Origin: Candidatus Kryptonium thompsonii | Lineage (GTDB): Bacteria > Bacteroidota > Ignavibacteria > Kryptoniales > Kryptoniaceae | Direction of reading: 5' to 3' | NCBI GenBank assembly: GCA_001442925.1 | Contig: LDXX01000006.1 | Location: 1 to 64,000, forward strand | DNA: 64,000 bases | In this document: positions 1-8,626 of the stretch, piece after piece | How the letters are laid out: each line of letters starts with the position of its first letter | Numbering within the stretch: position 1 is the first letter of the stretch | Notes under the pieces: model-generated | What the model saw: only the letters and a program-made list of their open reading frames with translations | The model's database searches: none | Told to the model about the DNA's origin: nothing | Translations under genes and position numbers: made by a program

Positions 1-1625
1 GGAACGATGCGGAGCCAAAGAAGGGGCATTACAGTTTTTCACAACCTGTTATTGGCAATCTTTTCAACACAAGGCAAGGACAGGAAAGTTTTTTGCTCTG
101 GATGAATAGGTCGGCAGATTACTTAACATATATGCAAGAGCATTGGCGTGAAGATATATTGAAGGTTAAAAATGAAGAAGATTTCAAAAGGATTTGGATT
201 GAATGTCTTGAGAAGGGGGTATATGAGGTTAAAACTTCAAATAAAAGTGTGCGGAAATATAGACCAACTTATGAAATTATTGCTGATGCTGTAAACTCGC
301 TTAAACCTAAATTGAAGAGCTTGGATGGAAAAATTGAACTTATTTTATATCAGGATATTTCTGTTTCGGATGGAAGATACGCAAATAATCCATGGCTTCA
401 AGAGTTACCGGACCCAATTACAAAAGTTTGTTGGGATAATTATGTTAGTGTTTCCCCTGAATTTGCGCTTGAAAATAATTTGAAGCAGGGTGATGTCGTA
501 AAATTATCTTACGGAAGATATGCGGTCGATTTACCTATTTTCATTCAACCGGGTCAAGCTTATGGAACATTTGCAGTTGCCCTTGGATATGGAAGATGGA
601 GGGCTGGTAAAATAGGGAATGGTGTTGGCGCTAATGCTTTTCCATTTATCATTTATGAGGATGGGACATTTAGATACTCTGCAACTGTTGGTAGGGACTT
701 TGCTGATGGGGTGAGGTTTGAAAAAACGGTCAAAAGTTATAAGCTTGCTCAGACACAACTTCATTCCGAGCTTGAGGGGAGACCCATAATTAAAGAAATG
801 ACGCTTGAGGATTTAAAAAATGGCAAGCTTGCAAGGGATCATACAGGTGAAGGATTGTCATTCTATCCAGAGCACAAATATCCCATTCATCATTGGGGTA
901 TGGTTATCGATCTTAATGCATGTATTGGATGTGGGGCTTGTGTTATAGCGTGCCAGGTTGAGAATAATATCCCTGTTGTTGGGAGGGAGGAGGTTTTAAA
1001 TGCAAGGGAGATGCACTGGATAAGAATTGATAGATATTATTTGGGTGATCCCAAAAATCCTAAAGTTGTTTTTCAACCGATGATGTGTCAACATTGTGAC
1101 AATGCGCCGTGTGAAGCGGTATGCCCTGTTTCTGCAACTATGCACAGCAGCGAGGGCATCAGCCAACAAATTTATAACAGGTGTATTGGCGTTAGATTCT
1201 GTCTTAACAATTGTCCTTATAAAGTTCGCAGATTTAACTGGTATGATTACACTGGGGCTGATAGCTTTTCTGGAAATGAACATATAATTGCTATAATGGA
1301 CGATGAAATTGAGAGGATGGTTTTAAACCCTGATGTAACTGTGAGGTCAAGGGGTGTTACAGAGAAATGCACATTTTGTATCCAGCGAATTCAGGCAGGG
1401 AAGTTAAAGGCGAAGATGGAAAACCGTAAACTTAAAGATGGGGAGATAAAAACAGCATGTCAGCAAGCATGTCCAACAAAGGCAATAGTTTTTGGAGATT
1501 TAAATGACCCTGAAAGTGAAGTCTCAAAAAAATTTAAAAGTCAAAGACTTTATTTTGTCCTTGAGGAATTAAACACAAAACCAGGCGTGGGTTACCTTGC
1601 AAAAGTAAAGAACAGTAAGACATGA
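1..1625 (+). CDS. actB: Alternative complex III subunit ActB, C-terminal part (5' end outside window)
   Basis: Reading frame 3 is open from the first base, so the gene starts before the window; the ATG at 93 is internal. Only the C-terminal part is visible: the tail of the molybdopterin-oxidoreductase-like domain, then an iron-sulfur domain. Cysteine motifs are CIGCGACVIAC (about 921-953), CQHCDNAPCEAVCP, CIGVRFCLNNCP, CTFC and ACQQACP, the set expected for the HybA/NrfC-like half of ActB. In the family, ActB passes electrons from quinol oxidation through 3Fe-4S and 4Fe-4S clusters towards the haem subunits, on the periplasmic face of the membrane. The stop overlaps the actCD start (ATGA), so the two are probably translationally coupled. 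Identification is firm from motifs and neighbours; the N-terminal half cannot be judged. Confidence 0.93.
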   Translation, partial: NDAEPKKGHYSFSQPVIGNLFNTRQGQESFLLWMNRSADYLTYMQEHWREDILKVKNEEDFKRIWIECLEKGVYEVKTSNKSVRKYRPTYEIIADAVNSLKPKLKSLDGKIELILYQDISVSDGRYANNPWLQELPDPITKVCWDNYVSVSPEFALENNLKQGDVVKLSYGRYAVDLPIFIQPGQAYGTFAVALGYGRWRAGKIGNGVGANAFPFIIYEDGTFRYSATVGRDFADGVRFEKTVKSYKLAQTQLHSELEGRPIIKEMTLEDLKNGKLARDHTGEGLSFYPEHKYPIHHWGMVIDLNACIGCGACVIACQVENNIPVVGREEVLNAREMHWIRIDRYYLGDPKNPKVVFQPMMCQHCDNAPCEAVCPVSATMHSSEGISQQIYNRCIGVRFCLNNCPYKVRRFNWYDYTGADSFSGNEHIIAIMDDEIERMVLNPDVTVRSRGVTEKCTFCIQRIQAGKLKAKMENRKLKDGEIKTACQQACPTKAIVFGDLNDPESEVSKKFKSQRLYFVLEELNTKPGVGYLAKVKNSKT

Positions 1626-3568
1626 AATTTGTATCACACTTGAGAGAGCCATTAATTCTCGGAGTGAAAAATTATAAGCAAGTAACGGATGATCTTTGTG
1701 TCAATGTTGAATCAAAACCTGGTAAATACTGGTATATTGCGATAGGGATATCATTATCAGCTTTTTTGATCGGGGTTATCTCAAGTTTTATCACTATTTA
1801 TGAAGGGATCGGCACTTGGGGTTTGAATAAGACGGTGAATTGGGCAATGGATATAACAAATTTTGTTTGGTGGATAGGAATTGGTCACGCTGGGACTTTT
1901 ATATCCGCAATACTGCTAATTCTCAAACAAAGGTGGAGAACAGCTGTAAGCAGGACTGCAGAAGCTATGACGATTTTTGCAGTTATGTGCGCTGGTTTCT
2001 TTCCACTTATACATATGGGGAGACCATGGCTGTTTTTCTATATAATTCCCTATCCTAACACCCGTGGTCCTTTGTGGGTGAACTTTAACTCCGCTCTCGT
2101 TTGGGACTTTTTTGCCATTTTCACTTATTTCACAGTGTCCCTTCTATTCTGGTACACAGGGCTTATACCAGACATCGCTACATTGAGGGACAGGACAAAA
2201 TCAAGATTGAGAAGATTTGTTTATAATGTGCTTAGTTTTGGGTGGAGTGGCTCGTTAAAGCAGTGGCACAGACATGAAGTATTATCAACTATACTTGCAG
2301 GTCTTGCTACACCACTTGTTGTATCTGTTCATAGCATAGTCAGCTTGGACTTTGCAACTTCTGTGATTCCTGGCTGGCATTCAACTATATTTCCACCCTA
2401 TTTTGTCATAGGGGCTATCTTCTCAGGATTTGCAATGGTTCAAACTCTTGTGATTATTATGCGAAAAGTTTTTAAGCTCGAAAATTACATAACTTTGAAG
2501 CATATAGAGACAATGAATAAAATGCTTCTCTTGACAGGCTCACTTGTTGGTATAGCCTACTTTACAGAGATATTTATGGCCTGGTATTCAAATAATCCAT
2601 ATGAGTTTTCCGTGGTTCTTAACAGAATAAAAGGTCCATATAGATGGCTTTATTGGCTCATGCTTCTTTTCAATGCTATCTTTCCTCAACTTTTCTGGTT
2701 GAAAAGGGTGAGGACAAGTATTTTGGCAACATTTATCATATCAATCCTTATAAATGTAGGGATGTGGCTTGAAAGATTTGTGATAATTGTAACTTCCCTT
2801 CATAGAGATTATCTTCCATCAAGCTGGACAATTTATATCCCAAGCATAGTTGAGATTGGTTTATTCATTGGGACGCTCGGATTTTTCTTTACAGCTTTTC
2901 TTATCTTTGCGAAGTTTTTCCCTGTTGTTTCCATTGCTGAGATTAAATCAATTTTTAAAGTTTCAAGTGAGGTGGTAAAAGGAGATGGGAAACCTGTTAA
3001 AGACAATAAGCCTGTTGAATTGCCGAGGTTTTCAAGTTTTCGGGGGCAGCAGTTTATGATTATTTATAACGACGAGAACAAATTAATCGAAGGATTGAAA
3101 AAATTTGTAAGTTTGAACTTTAAAGTTGTTGATGTATTTACACCATTTCACATTCATGGAGTTGATGAAATTTTAAATTTGAAAAAAACAAGGCTACCAA
3201 AGGTTGCTTTCTTTGCTGGTTCCATCGGTGCTGTTACAGGTTTTGTGTTTCAGTCGTGGGTTCATGCTCTTGACTGGCCAATGAATTTTGGCGGTAAACC
3301 TTATTTCTCGTTCCTTTCTTTTATCCCAATTACATTTGAGTTAACGGTGTTATTCTCAGCCCTTGCCTCTGTTTTCTCATTTTTCTATAGAAGTAAATTG
3401 TTTCCAGGAGTAAAAAGCCGTAATCCGATTATAGATGATGCAGGCGATAAATTTGTTGTGTTGATTGATTTTGATGAATTTAGCTTGAGGAGGGAGATAA
3501 TAGATAAATTATATGAAATTGCGTTTGAAACTGGGGCAATTGAGATTAAAATCAAGCAAGAGAAATGA
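1622..3568 (+). CDS. actCD: Fused ActC-ActD of alternative complex III (NrfD-like quinol subunit plus DUF3341)
   Basis: A 648-residue membrane protein in two parts. Residues 1 to about 455 are an NrfD/PsrC-like quinol-interacting subunit (ActC) with about ten membrane segments, including a motif like WIGIGHAGTFISAILL. Residues about 475-648 match ActD (DUF3341): the VFTPFHIHGVDEIL stretch, a two-helix membrane hairpin and FIPITFELTVLFSALAS. These are normally separate adjacent genes. There is no stop or restart between them, and the linker (about 455-475) is a short charged stretch. ActC forms a quinol site and anchors ActB; ActD is a small membrane subunit. The start overlaps the actB stop, and the next gene begins one base after this stop. 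Function is firm. The fusion is read directly, although a sequencing error that removed a stop cannot be fully excluded. Confidence 0.92.
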   Translation: MKFVSHLREPLILGVKNYKQVTDDLCVNVESKPGKYWYIAIGISLSAFLIGVISSFITIYEGIGTWGLNKTVNWAMDITNFVWWIGIGHAGTFISAILLILKQRWRTAVSRTAEAMTIFAVMCAGFFPLIHMGRPWLFFYIIPYPNTRGPLWVNFNSALVWDFFAIFTYFTVSLLFWYTGLIPDIATLRDRTKSRLRRFVYNVLSFGWSGSLKQWHRHEVLSTILAGLATPLVVSVHSIVSLDFATSVIPGWHSTIFPPYFVIGAIFSGFAMVQTLVIIMRKVFKLENYITLKHIETMNKMLLLTGSLVGIAYFTEIFMAWYSNNPYEFSVVLNRIKGPYRWLYWLMLLFNAIFPQLFWLKRVRTSILATFIISILINVGMWLERFVIIVTSLHRDYLPSSWTIYIPSIVEIGLFIGTLGFFFTAFLIFAKFFPVVSIAEIKSIFKVSSEVVKGDGKPVKDNKPVELPRFSSFRGQQFMIIYNDENKLIEGLKKFVSLNFKVVDVFTPFHIHGVDEILNLKKTRLPKVAFFAGSIGAVTGFVFQSWVHALDWPMNFGGKPYFSFLSFIPITFELTVLFSALASVFSFFYRSKLFPGVKSRNPIIDDAGDKFVVLIDFDEFSLRREIIDKLYEIAFETGAIEIKIKQEK

Positions 3569-3569
3569 C

Positions 3570-4871
3570 ATGAATGCAAAATTTAAAATAACTTTTCTAA
3601 TTTTGGCTTTGTTCCTTATATCTTGCAAAGATTCCAAGAAACCAAATTTTGAATATGCCCCAGATATGGCGCATTATTTACCTTATCCATCTTACTCTGA
3701 AAACCCAAAGCTTCCGTTGGGTAGATCAGCACTTACACCTGTGGAAGGAACTGTACCCCGTGGGCATAAACCATTTCCATATCCAAATGATATAGATGGT
3801 TTTGAAAGAGCTGGAAGAGAACTTAAAAATCCATTTGCTTCAACTCAAAGTGTTCTGGCTGAGGGGAAACGGCTATACGATATATACTGTAGTGTTTGTC
3901 ATGGTGAAGCTGGCAGGGGAGATGGACCTGTCACAAAAAGTGAACAATTTCCAAAGTTAACTACCATGGATTTGACATCTGAGGTGGTCAAAAATCTTTC
4001 CGAGGGTCAGATTTATTTTGTCATAACTCATGGTTTTGGTCTAATGAACTCATATGGCGGTGTGCTAACCCCGGAGGAAAGATGGGAAATTGTATCCTAT
4101 GTGCGTTATTTACAAAATCTTTCTGAAAGTCAACCTGTTCAAAGGGATACTTTATCAAAACCTAAAATTTCCGCTTCTTTGGATTTTTACCCGAGAGGCA
4201 AGGTGGGAAACAGAGATATGATAATAATAGCGATTGCATTTTTGCTGGTGACTGCGGTTATTACTTTGCTTAGAAAAAATTATTTAGCTCTGATCTTTTT
4301 AACTTTAATTCCTGTTGTTATCTATCTTGGCGTCCAATTTTTTAACTTTTTAGCATCTTTTGGGAGGCAGGAAGGTTATCAACCGGAGCAGCCTATAATA
4401 TTTTCGCACAAAGTTCACGCTGGTGAATATAAAATTAACTGCCTTTATTGTCATTTTGCAGCTGAAAAAGGTCCTGTTGCTGGGGTTCCATCCGTTGAAA
4501 CATGTATGAATTGTCACAAATTTATAACGGAGGGAAAAAATACGGGAGAGGTAGAAATAAAAAAGGTTTTTGAAGCGTTCTCAAATTCAGAACCAATAAG
4601 GTGGACAAAGGTTAACTTTCTCCCTGCGCACGTTCGCTTCAGTCACGCTCAGCATGTTAAGGTTGGGAAAATAGACTGCCAGAGATGTCATGGTCCTGTT
4701 GAGCAAATGGATGTTATGAAGCAGTTTTACTCACTTTCAATGGGGTGGTGTATAGATTGTCATAGGAAAGCTTCAATTGATTTGAGTAACAGATATTATG
4801 GCATAAAAGCTAACCAAAAGATCACTGTAGTTGATGTTAATAAACTTGATTGTCAAACATGTCATTACTAA
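3570..4871 (+). CDS. actEA: Fused ActE-ActA of alternative complex III (monohaem plus pentahaem cytochrome c)
   Basis: I place the start at ATG 3570, one base after the actCD stop; an earlier in-frame ATG at 3513 lies inside actCD and lacks a signal sequence. The 433-residue product opens with a lipoprotein signal (LALFLISC). A monohaem cytochrome c domain follows (CSVCH, residues 107-111), typical of ActE. After two membrane segments (about 218-262) comes a pentahaem domain with CXXCH at 291, 312, 370, 394 and 428. The pentahaem part reads like ActA, including AGVPSVETCMNCH and LSMGWCIDCHR. ActA is normally a separate gene ahead of actB. Six haems on one chain would provide the electron exit path of the complex on the periplasmic side. 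The last codons overlap actF. Confidence 0.88.
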   Translation: MNAKFKITFLILALFLISCKDSKKPNFEYAPDMAHYLPYPSYSENPKLPLGRSALTPVEGTVPRGHKPFPYPNDIDGFERAGRELKNPFASTQSVLAEGKRLYDIYCSVCHGEAGRGDGPVTKSEQFPKLTTMDLTSEVVKNLSEGQIYFVITHGFGLMNSYGGVLTPEERWEIVSYVRYLQNLSESQPVQRDTLSKPKISASLDFYPRGKVGNRDMIIIAIAFLLVTAVITLLRKNYLALIFLTLIPVVIYLGVQFFNFLASFGRQEGYQPEQPIIFSHKVHAGEYKINCLYCHFAAEKGPVAGVPSVETCMNCHKFITEGKNTGEVEIKKVFEAFSNSEPIRWTKVNFLPAHVRFSHAQHVKVGKIDCQRCHGPVEQMDVMKQFYSLSMGWCIDCHRKASIDLSNRYYGIKANQKITVVDVNKLDCQTCHY

Positions 4872-6070
4872 ACAAAAGTTTTGCATCGGACATGAATATA
4901 AATAACTACGCACCGTCTGAGAGATTTAATTTTACAAGAGGGCTTAGGATTTTCGTTTTTGTTTTAATTTTAATTGGGATTGTCTCATTATCATACGCTG
5001 TTTTAAATGGATATCCGTTAAAGAGGATACTCGTAGCGATTTTTGTTAACAATTTTTATTTCTTGAGCATTTCATTCGCTGGAACTTTCTTCATAGCAGT
5101 TCAATATCTAGCTGGCACAAGTTGGTATGTTTGTTTTAAGCGTGTTCCCGAAGCGATCTCTTCATATTTCCCCGTAGCTGGTTTAGTTATACTTGCGCTT
5201 TGCATTGATCCTGGCAGAATTTATCCATGGGTTCATTCCGCTGAATTAAGTGTAAAGTTCCCAAATAAATTTTTATATCTTGAGCCAGGTTTCTTCACAT
5301 TTCGTACAGTTATATATATTTTGCCTTGGGCTATCCTTTCAAGTTTAATAAAGAAAATTTCATTGAGACTTGATATAAGTGGAGATGTTAAGTTATTAAA
5401 ACATGGAGTTCTTTACTCGTCGGCGTTTGTTGTCTTCTCTGCGATCACTACTTCAACATCAAGTTGGGATTGGCTTATGTCGATTGAACCGCACTGGTAT
5501 AGCGCTCTCTTTGGGTGGTATAATTTTGCGGGGATGTTTTTAAGTGGCGTTGCCTCAATGACAATTCTCGTTTCGTTTTTAAAGGCACGTGGTTATTTGA
5601 GCCTTCTTAATGAAAATCATCTCAATGACCTTGGGAAATATGTTTTCAGCCTGAGCATCTTTTGGGCATATTTGTGGTATTCACAATTTTTTATAATCTG
5701 GTATGGTAATATACCCGAAGAGGTATCTTACTTTTTTAAGAGGGCACATGACTACGAGGTTATCTTTTACGGAAACATCATAGCAAATTTCGGGATACCT
5801 TTCTTTTTGCTCTTAAGTAAAAAATCTCGTCAGAGGGTTGTTTATCTTGTTGGGGCATCATTAGCCATTTTGGTGGGGCGTTGGTTTGATTTGTACTTGA
5901 TGGTTGCCCCAGGAATTAGTGAAGCCAAATCAATCCCCGACATTTTTGAGATTGGGATGTTCGTTGGTTTTCTTGGGGTATTTATGCTGGTTGTCTTCAG
6001 ATTTTTGTCAAGCAATAATTTAATACCGTCGGGTCATCCATACTTTAAAGAAAGTTTAAATCACACTTAA
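4859..6070 (+). CDS. actF: Alternative complex III subunit ActF
   Basis: An integral membrane protein of about 403 residues with roughly ten membrane segments, NrfD-like and shorter than ActC. The conserved block SISFAGTFFIAVQYLAGTSW and the later DWLMSIEPHWYSALFGWYNF are typical of ActF. It forms the second membrane lobe of the complex. ATG 4859 overlaps the actEA stop by 13 bases; a TTG nine bases upstream and an ATG at 4892 are alternatives. It closes the visible act cluster. No cytochrome oxidase genes follow here, although caa3-type oxidase genes often neighbour this complex in other bacteria. Identification is firm; only the start is uncertain. Confidence 0.92.
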   Translation: MSLLNKSFASDMNINNYAPSERFNFTRGLRIFVFVLILIGIVSLSYAVLNGYPLKRILVAIFVNNFYFLSISFAGTFFIAVQYLAGTSWYVCFKRVPEAISSYFPVAGLVILALCIDPGRIYPWVHSAELSVKFPNKFLYLEPGFFTFRTVIYILPWAILSSLIKKISLRLDISGDVKLLKHGVLYSSAFVVFSAITTSTSSWDWLMSIEPHWYSALFGWYNFAGMFLSGVASMTILVSFLKARGYLSLLNENHLNDLGKYVFSLSIFWAYLWYSQFFIIWYGNIPEEVSYFFKRAHDYEVIFYGNIIANFGIPFFLLLSKKSRQRVVYLVGASLAILVGRWFDLYLMVAPGISEAKSIPDIFEIGMFVGFLGVFMLVVFRFLSSNNLIPSGHPYFKESLNHT

Positions 6071-6098
6071 ACTCGAAATTTTTAAACCTCTTAGAAAT

Positions 6099-6719
6099 TT
6101 GGTTAAATTAAACAAAAAACTTCAACACCAAATGATTTTGTTGATTTTATCACTTCTATCGCTCTTCGTAAATCAAGGATATGTTTACGCTGGTGATATA
6201 AAGGGAAAGGTTTTGATTCAAGGAGGGAAAGGGGTTAAGGATGCAGTTGTTTATATAGATGAGGTACCGGGGGGAAAATTTTCACCGCCAGGCGAACCCG
6301 CTGTGATGGATCAACGGAATTTAAGATTTATTCCCCATGTTTTACCAATTCTTGTCGGGACTACAGTTTATTTTTTAAATAATGACAATGTCTTGCACAA
6401 TGTTTTTTCGCCAGATGTATGTCCTGGTGAGCTGGATTTGGGTACATGGTTTAAAGGTGATGTTAAAAAATATACATTTACAAAGCCATGCATTGTGACA
6501 ATACTTTGCAATGTTCATCCAGAGATGGAAGCTTATATAGTTGTTCTTAAAACGCCCTACTTTGCGGTCACCGATAGGGGAGGGAATTTTACTATCAAAG
6601 ATATCCCACCCGGTGAGTATACATTAAAAGTTTGGCATGAAAAACTGAAGGGAAAAGATATAAAAGTTAAGGTTCCCGAAAAAGGATCGGTTTATATTAA
6701 TTTAATATTGAGCCGATAA
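6099..6719 (+). CDS. Secreted cupredoxin-like protein with a carboxypeptidase-regulatory-like domain
   Basis: About 206 residues, or 195 if translation starts at ATG 6132 rather than TTG 6099; neither has a clear ribosome site. A signal peptide (MILLILSLLSLFVNQGYVYA) implies export. The body begins as a beta-sandwich (GDIKGKVLIQGGKGVKDAVVYID) and contains a likely type-1 copper site: the His of VLHNVFS and the Cys, His and Met of CNVHPEM (C-x2-H-x2-M). The C-terminal segment (FTIKDIPPGEYTLKVWHEK) resembles carboxypeptidase regulatory-like repeats. Coming 28 bases after actF, it could be a periplasmic electron acceptor of alternative complex III; that role is inference. Cupredoxin-like proteins of this layout are often annotated as plastocyanin-like or methylamine-utilization proteins. 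Confidence 0.75.
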   Translation: MVKLNKKLQHQMILLILSLLSLFVNQGYVYAGDIKGKVLIQGGKGVKDAVVYIDEVPGGKFSPPGEPAVMDQRNLRFIPHVLPILVGTTVYFLNNDNVLHNVFSPDVCPGELDLGTWFKGDVKKYTFTKPCIVTILCNVHPEMEAYIVVLKTPYFAVTDRGGNFTIKDIPPGEYTLKVWHEKLKGKDIKVKVPEKGSVYINLILSR

Positions 6720-6720
6720 T

Positions 6721-6936
6721 TCAAGATGATTTCTTTCTTACGGAGTTTTTTCTGCGTTTCGTTGAATTAAGCTTCTTAAGGATAAGAAGTGCTACCAGTA
6801 TTAATGTCCCAAATGGGAGAAGCAGTACAAGAATATATTTCCAATTTATCTTTCCATTGAGGGGTTGCCGGCGCCCTTCTTCAACGATCTCATCAAGATA
6901 TTCGGACAGATACCGAGGTCCTTTTGATTCCTTCAT
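6721..6936 (-). CDS. Small single-pass membrane protein, unknown
   Basis: A 71-residue open frame convergent with the cupredoxin gene, one base from its stop. The predicted protein has an acidic N-terminus (SEYLDEIVEEG), one strong membrane segment (residues about 34-54, YILVLLLPFGTLILVALLIL) and a very basic tail. That charge pattern suggests a real membrane peptide with a cytoplasmic C-terminus. There is no convincing ribosome-binding site and I recognise no family. It may be a small gene or a chance frame; the membrane segment and the otherwise empty DNA favour a gene. Confidence 0.5.
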   Translation of the reverse strand: MKESKGPRYLSEYLDEIVEEGRRQPLNGKINWKYILVLLLPFGTLILVALLILKKLNSTKRRKNSVRKKSS

Positions 6937-7011
6937 ACCGTTTGTTAATCTATGATTTTTTTGTTATTTGGTTTTAATTTAGCAAAAATTTTGAGATTTT
7001 TGAAGTGATTC

Positions 7012-7029
7012 AAATCAAGATTTTGATTT
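7012..7029. promoter_or_regulatory. Inverted repeat upstream of lat
   Basis: AAATCAA and TTGATTT flank a 4-base centre (GATT), 55 bases before the lat start. It is a perfect 7-base inverted repeat in AT-rich DNA. It could be an operator for a regulator of lysine catabolism, or chance; no promoter elements are clear beside it. Confidence 0.25.
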
Positions 7030-7084
7030 TTGGGGGGTAATTTTTAAATTTTCAAAGCAAATTAACAACAAAAATAGGTGATAA

Positions 7085-8422
7085 ATGGCGGTAAAAATTT
7101 CTCCCACCGAAGTTCACAGCACCTTAGCAAAGCACATACTTGCTGATGGATTTGAAATGGTTCTTGACCTTAAGAGAAGCCAAGGCAGGCGCCTTGTCGA
7201 TGCAAAAACGGGAAAAACATATTTAGATCTATTTTCATTTTTTGCTTCTTCAGCTCTTGGTATGAACCATCCGAAATTGCTTGAGAAAGATTTCCTTGAA
7301 AAATTAACGCTTGTTGCAATTAATAAGCCAACGCTTTCAGATATTTACCCAGCTGAATATGCGGAGTTTGTTGAGACATTTTTTAACCTTGCTGTGCCAA
7401 ATTATTTTAAGTATGCATTTTTTATCGAGGGTGGAGCTCCTGCGGTTGAGAATGCATTAAAGGTCGCTTTTGACTGGAAAATGCAAAAAAATCTTGAGCG
7501 TGGATTTTACAAGTCGATTGAAGATGAATCAAAAATGGTTGTTATACATTTTCGTCAGGCATTTCACGGGCGTCTTGGCTATACGCTTTCGCTTACCAAT
7601 ACAGACCCGATAAAACATAAATATTTCCCCAAGTTTAAGTGGCCCCGCATTCATAATCCTGCGATTAAATTCCCACTTAATGAAGAAAATTTAAAGAAAG
7701 TTGAAGAAGAAGAACAGCTTGCATTGAATCAGATAAAAGAAGCGATAAAAGAACATGGGCATAATATAGCTGCTTTAATAATTGAGCCAATTCAAGCAGA
7801 GGGTGGTGATAATCACTTCAGGAAAGAGTTTCTCGTTGCCTTGCGTGAGATCTGCGATGAAAACGAAATTATGTACATAATGGATGAGGTTCAAACTGGA
7901 GTTGGTTTGACGGGTAAGATGTGGGCACATGAACATTTTGTTAAGCCAGATATAATTGCCTTTGGGAAGAAAACTCAGGTTTGTGGAATTCTTGTGAGTG
8001 AACGAGTTGACGAGGTAAAGGATAATGTTTTTCATGTTTCGGGCAGGATAAATTCAACATTTGGCGGGAATTTAACGGACATGATAAGATTTGCAAGGGT
8101 ACTTGAGGTCATCCATGAAGAAAATTTAATCGAGAATGCAAGAGTTGTTGGTGAACATCTTTTAAACAAACTGGTTGAGCTTCAGAGCGAATTTCCAGAA
8201 ATTATTTCGAATGCTCGTGGGCGTGGATTGATGTGTGCATTTGATTTGCCTGATGCCGAATTTAGGAAAAAGTTTTTGAAAAAGGTTTATGAAAACGGCG
8301 CTGTGATGATAGGTTGCGGAGAAAGATCAATAAGATTTAGACCACCGTTGACAATTACAAAAGATGAGGTTGACGAGGGGATAGAGATAATAAGGAAATC
8401 GCTCCTTGAACTGAAAGATTAG
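7085..8422 (+). CDS. lat: L-lysine 6-aminotransferase
   Basis: A 445-residue class-III PLP aminotransferase. It matches the lysine epsilon-aminotransferase type, which moves the side-chain amino group of lysine to 2-oxoglutarate to give allysine (piperideine-6-carboxylate). Evidence is the N-terminal KHILADGFEMVLDLKRSQG, the cofactor region with GGAPAVENALKVAFDWK and the FRQAFHGR loop, IMDEVQTGVGLTGK, and the PLP-lysine region FGKKTQVCG at about residue 295. Length fits the family. The gene stands alone with about 150 bases upstream and 200 downstream, so it looks monocistronic. A role in lysine catabolism is expected from the family; no dehydrogenase partner is nearby. Confidence 0.88.
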   Translation: MAVKISPTEVHSTLAKHILADGFEMVLDLKRSQGRRLVDAKTGKTYLDLFSFFASSALGMNHPKLLEKDFLEKLTLVAINKPTLSDIYPAEYAEFVETFFNLAVPNYFKYAFFIEGGAPAVENALKVAFDWKMQKNLERGFYKSIEDESKMVVIHFRQAFHGRLGYTLSLTNTDPIKHKYFPKFKWPRIHNPAIKFPLNEENLKKVEEEEQLALNQIKEAIKEHGHNIAALIIEPIQAEGGDNHFRKEFLVALREICDENEIMYIMDEVQTGVGLTGKMWAHEHFVKPDIIAFGKKTQVCGILVSERVDEVKDNVFHVSGRINSTFGGNLTDMIRFARVLEVIHEENLIENARVVGEHLLNKLVELQSEFPEIISNARGRGLMCAFDLPDAEFRKKFLKKVYENGAVMIGCGERSIRFRPPLTITKDEVDEGIEIIRKSLLELKD

Positions 8423-8510
8423 TTCTTAACACAATTAAAGTTTGGATGCGCTTTAAAGCTTACCATAAGTCTTGAAATTCATATATATATGTTAAATTCA
8501 CTCTGCCGAC

Positions 8511-8539
8511 TTGACAATTAGAATTTTACTTCTTACATT
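8511..8539 (+). promoter_or_regulatory. Probable nrdJ promoter
   Basis: TTGACA at 8511-8516, a 17-base spacer and TACATT at 8534-8539, about 90 bases before the nrdJ start. The same spacing occurs ahead of several other genes here. A 12-base palindrome (8480-8491) lies upstream of the -35. Confidence 0.5.
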
Positions 8540-8626
8540 ATAGCAAAACCGCTAATTAATTTTAATGTTTTGTGAAAGCGGAGAACCCTGATGTATTTTT
8601 TTAAAACAATTTAAAAGGAGGTTTGT

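Noticed and set aside
3513-3569. Upstream start for actEA at 3513
   Set aside because: It would place 19 charged residues before the lipoprotein signal and overlap actCD; ATG 3570 gives a proper signal peptide.
8480-8491. NrdR-like box: 12-base palindrome upstream of nrdJ
   Set aside because: It is a simple AT alternation (CATATATATATG) and lacks the full NrdR consensus and the usual pair of boxes.
8423-8626. Cobalamin riboswitch ahead of the B12-dependent ribonucleotide reductase
   Set aside because: No B12-box-like sequence or matching arrangement is visible; only a promoter and a weak stem.
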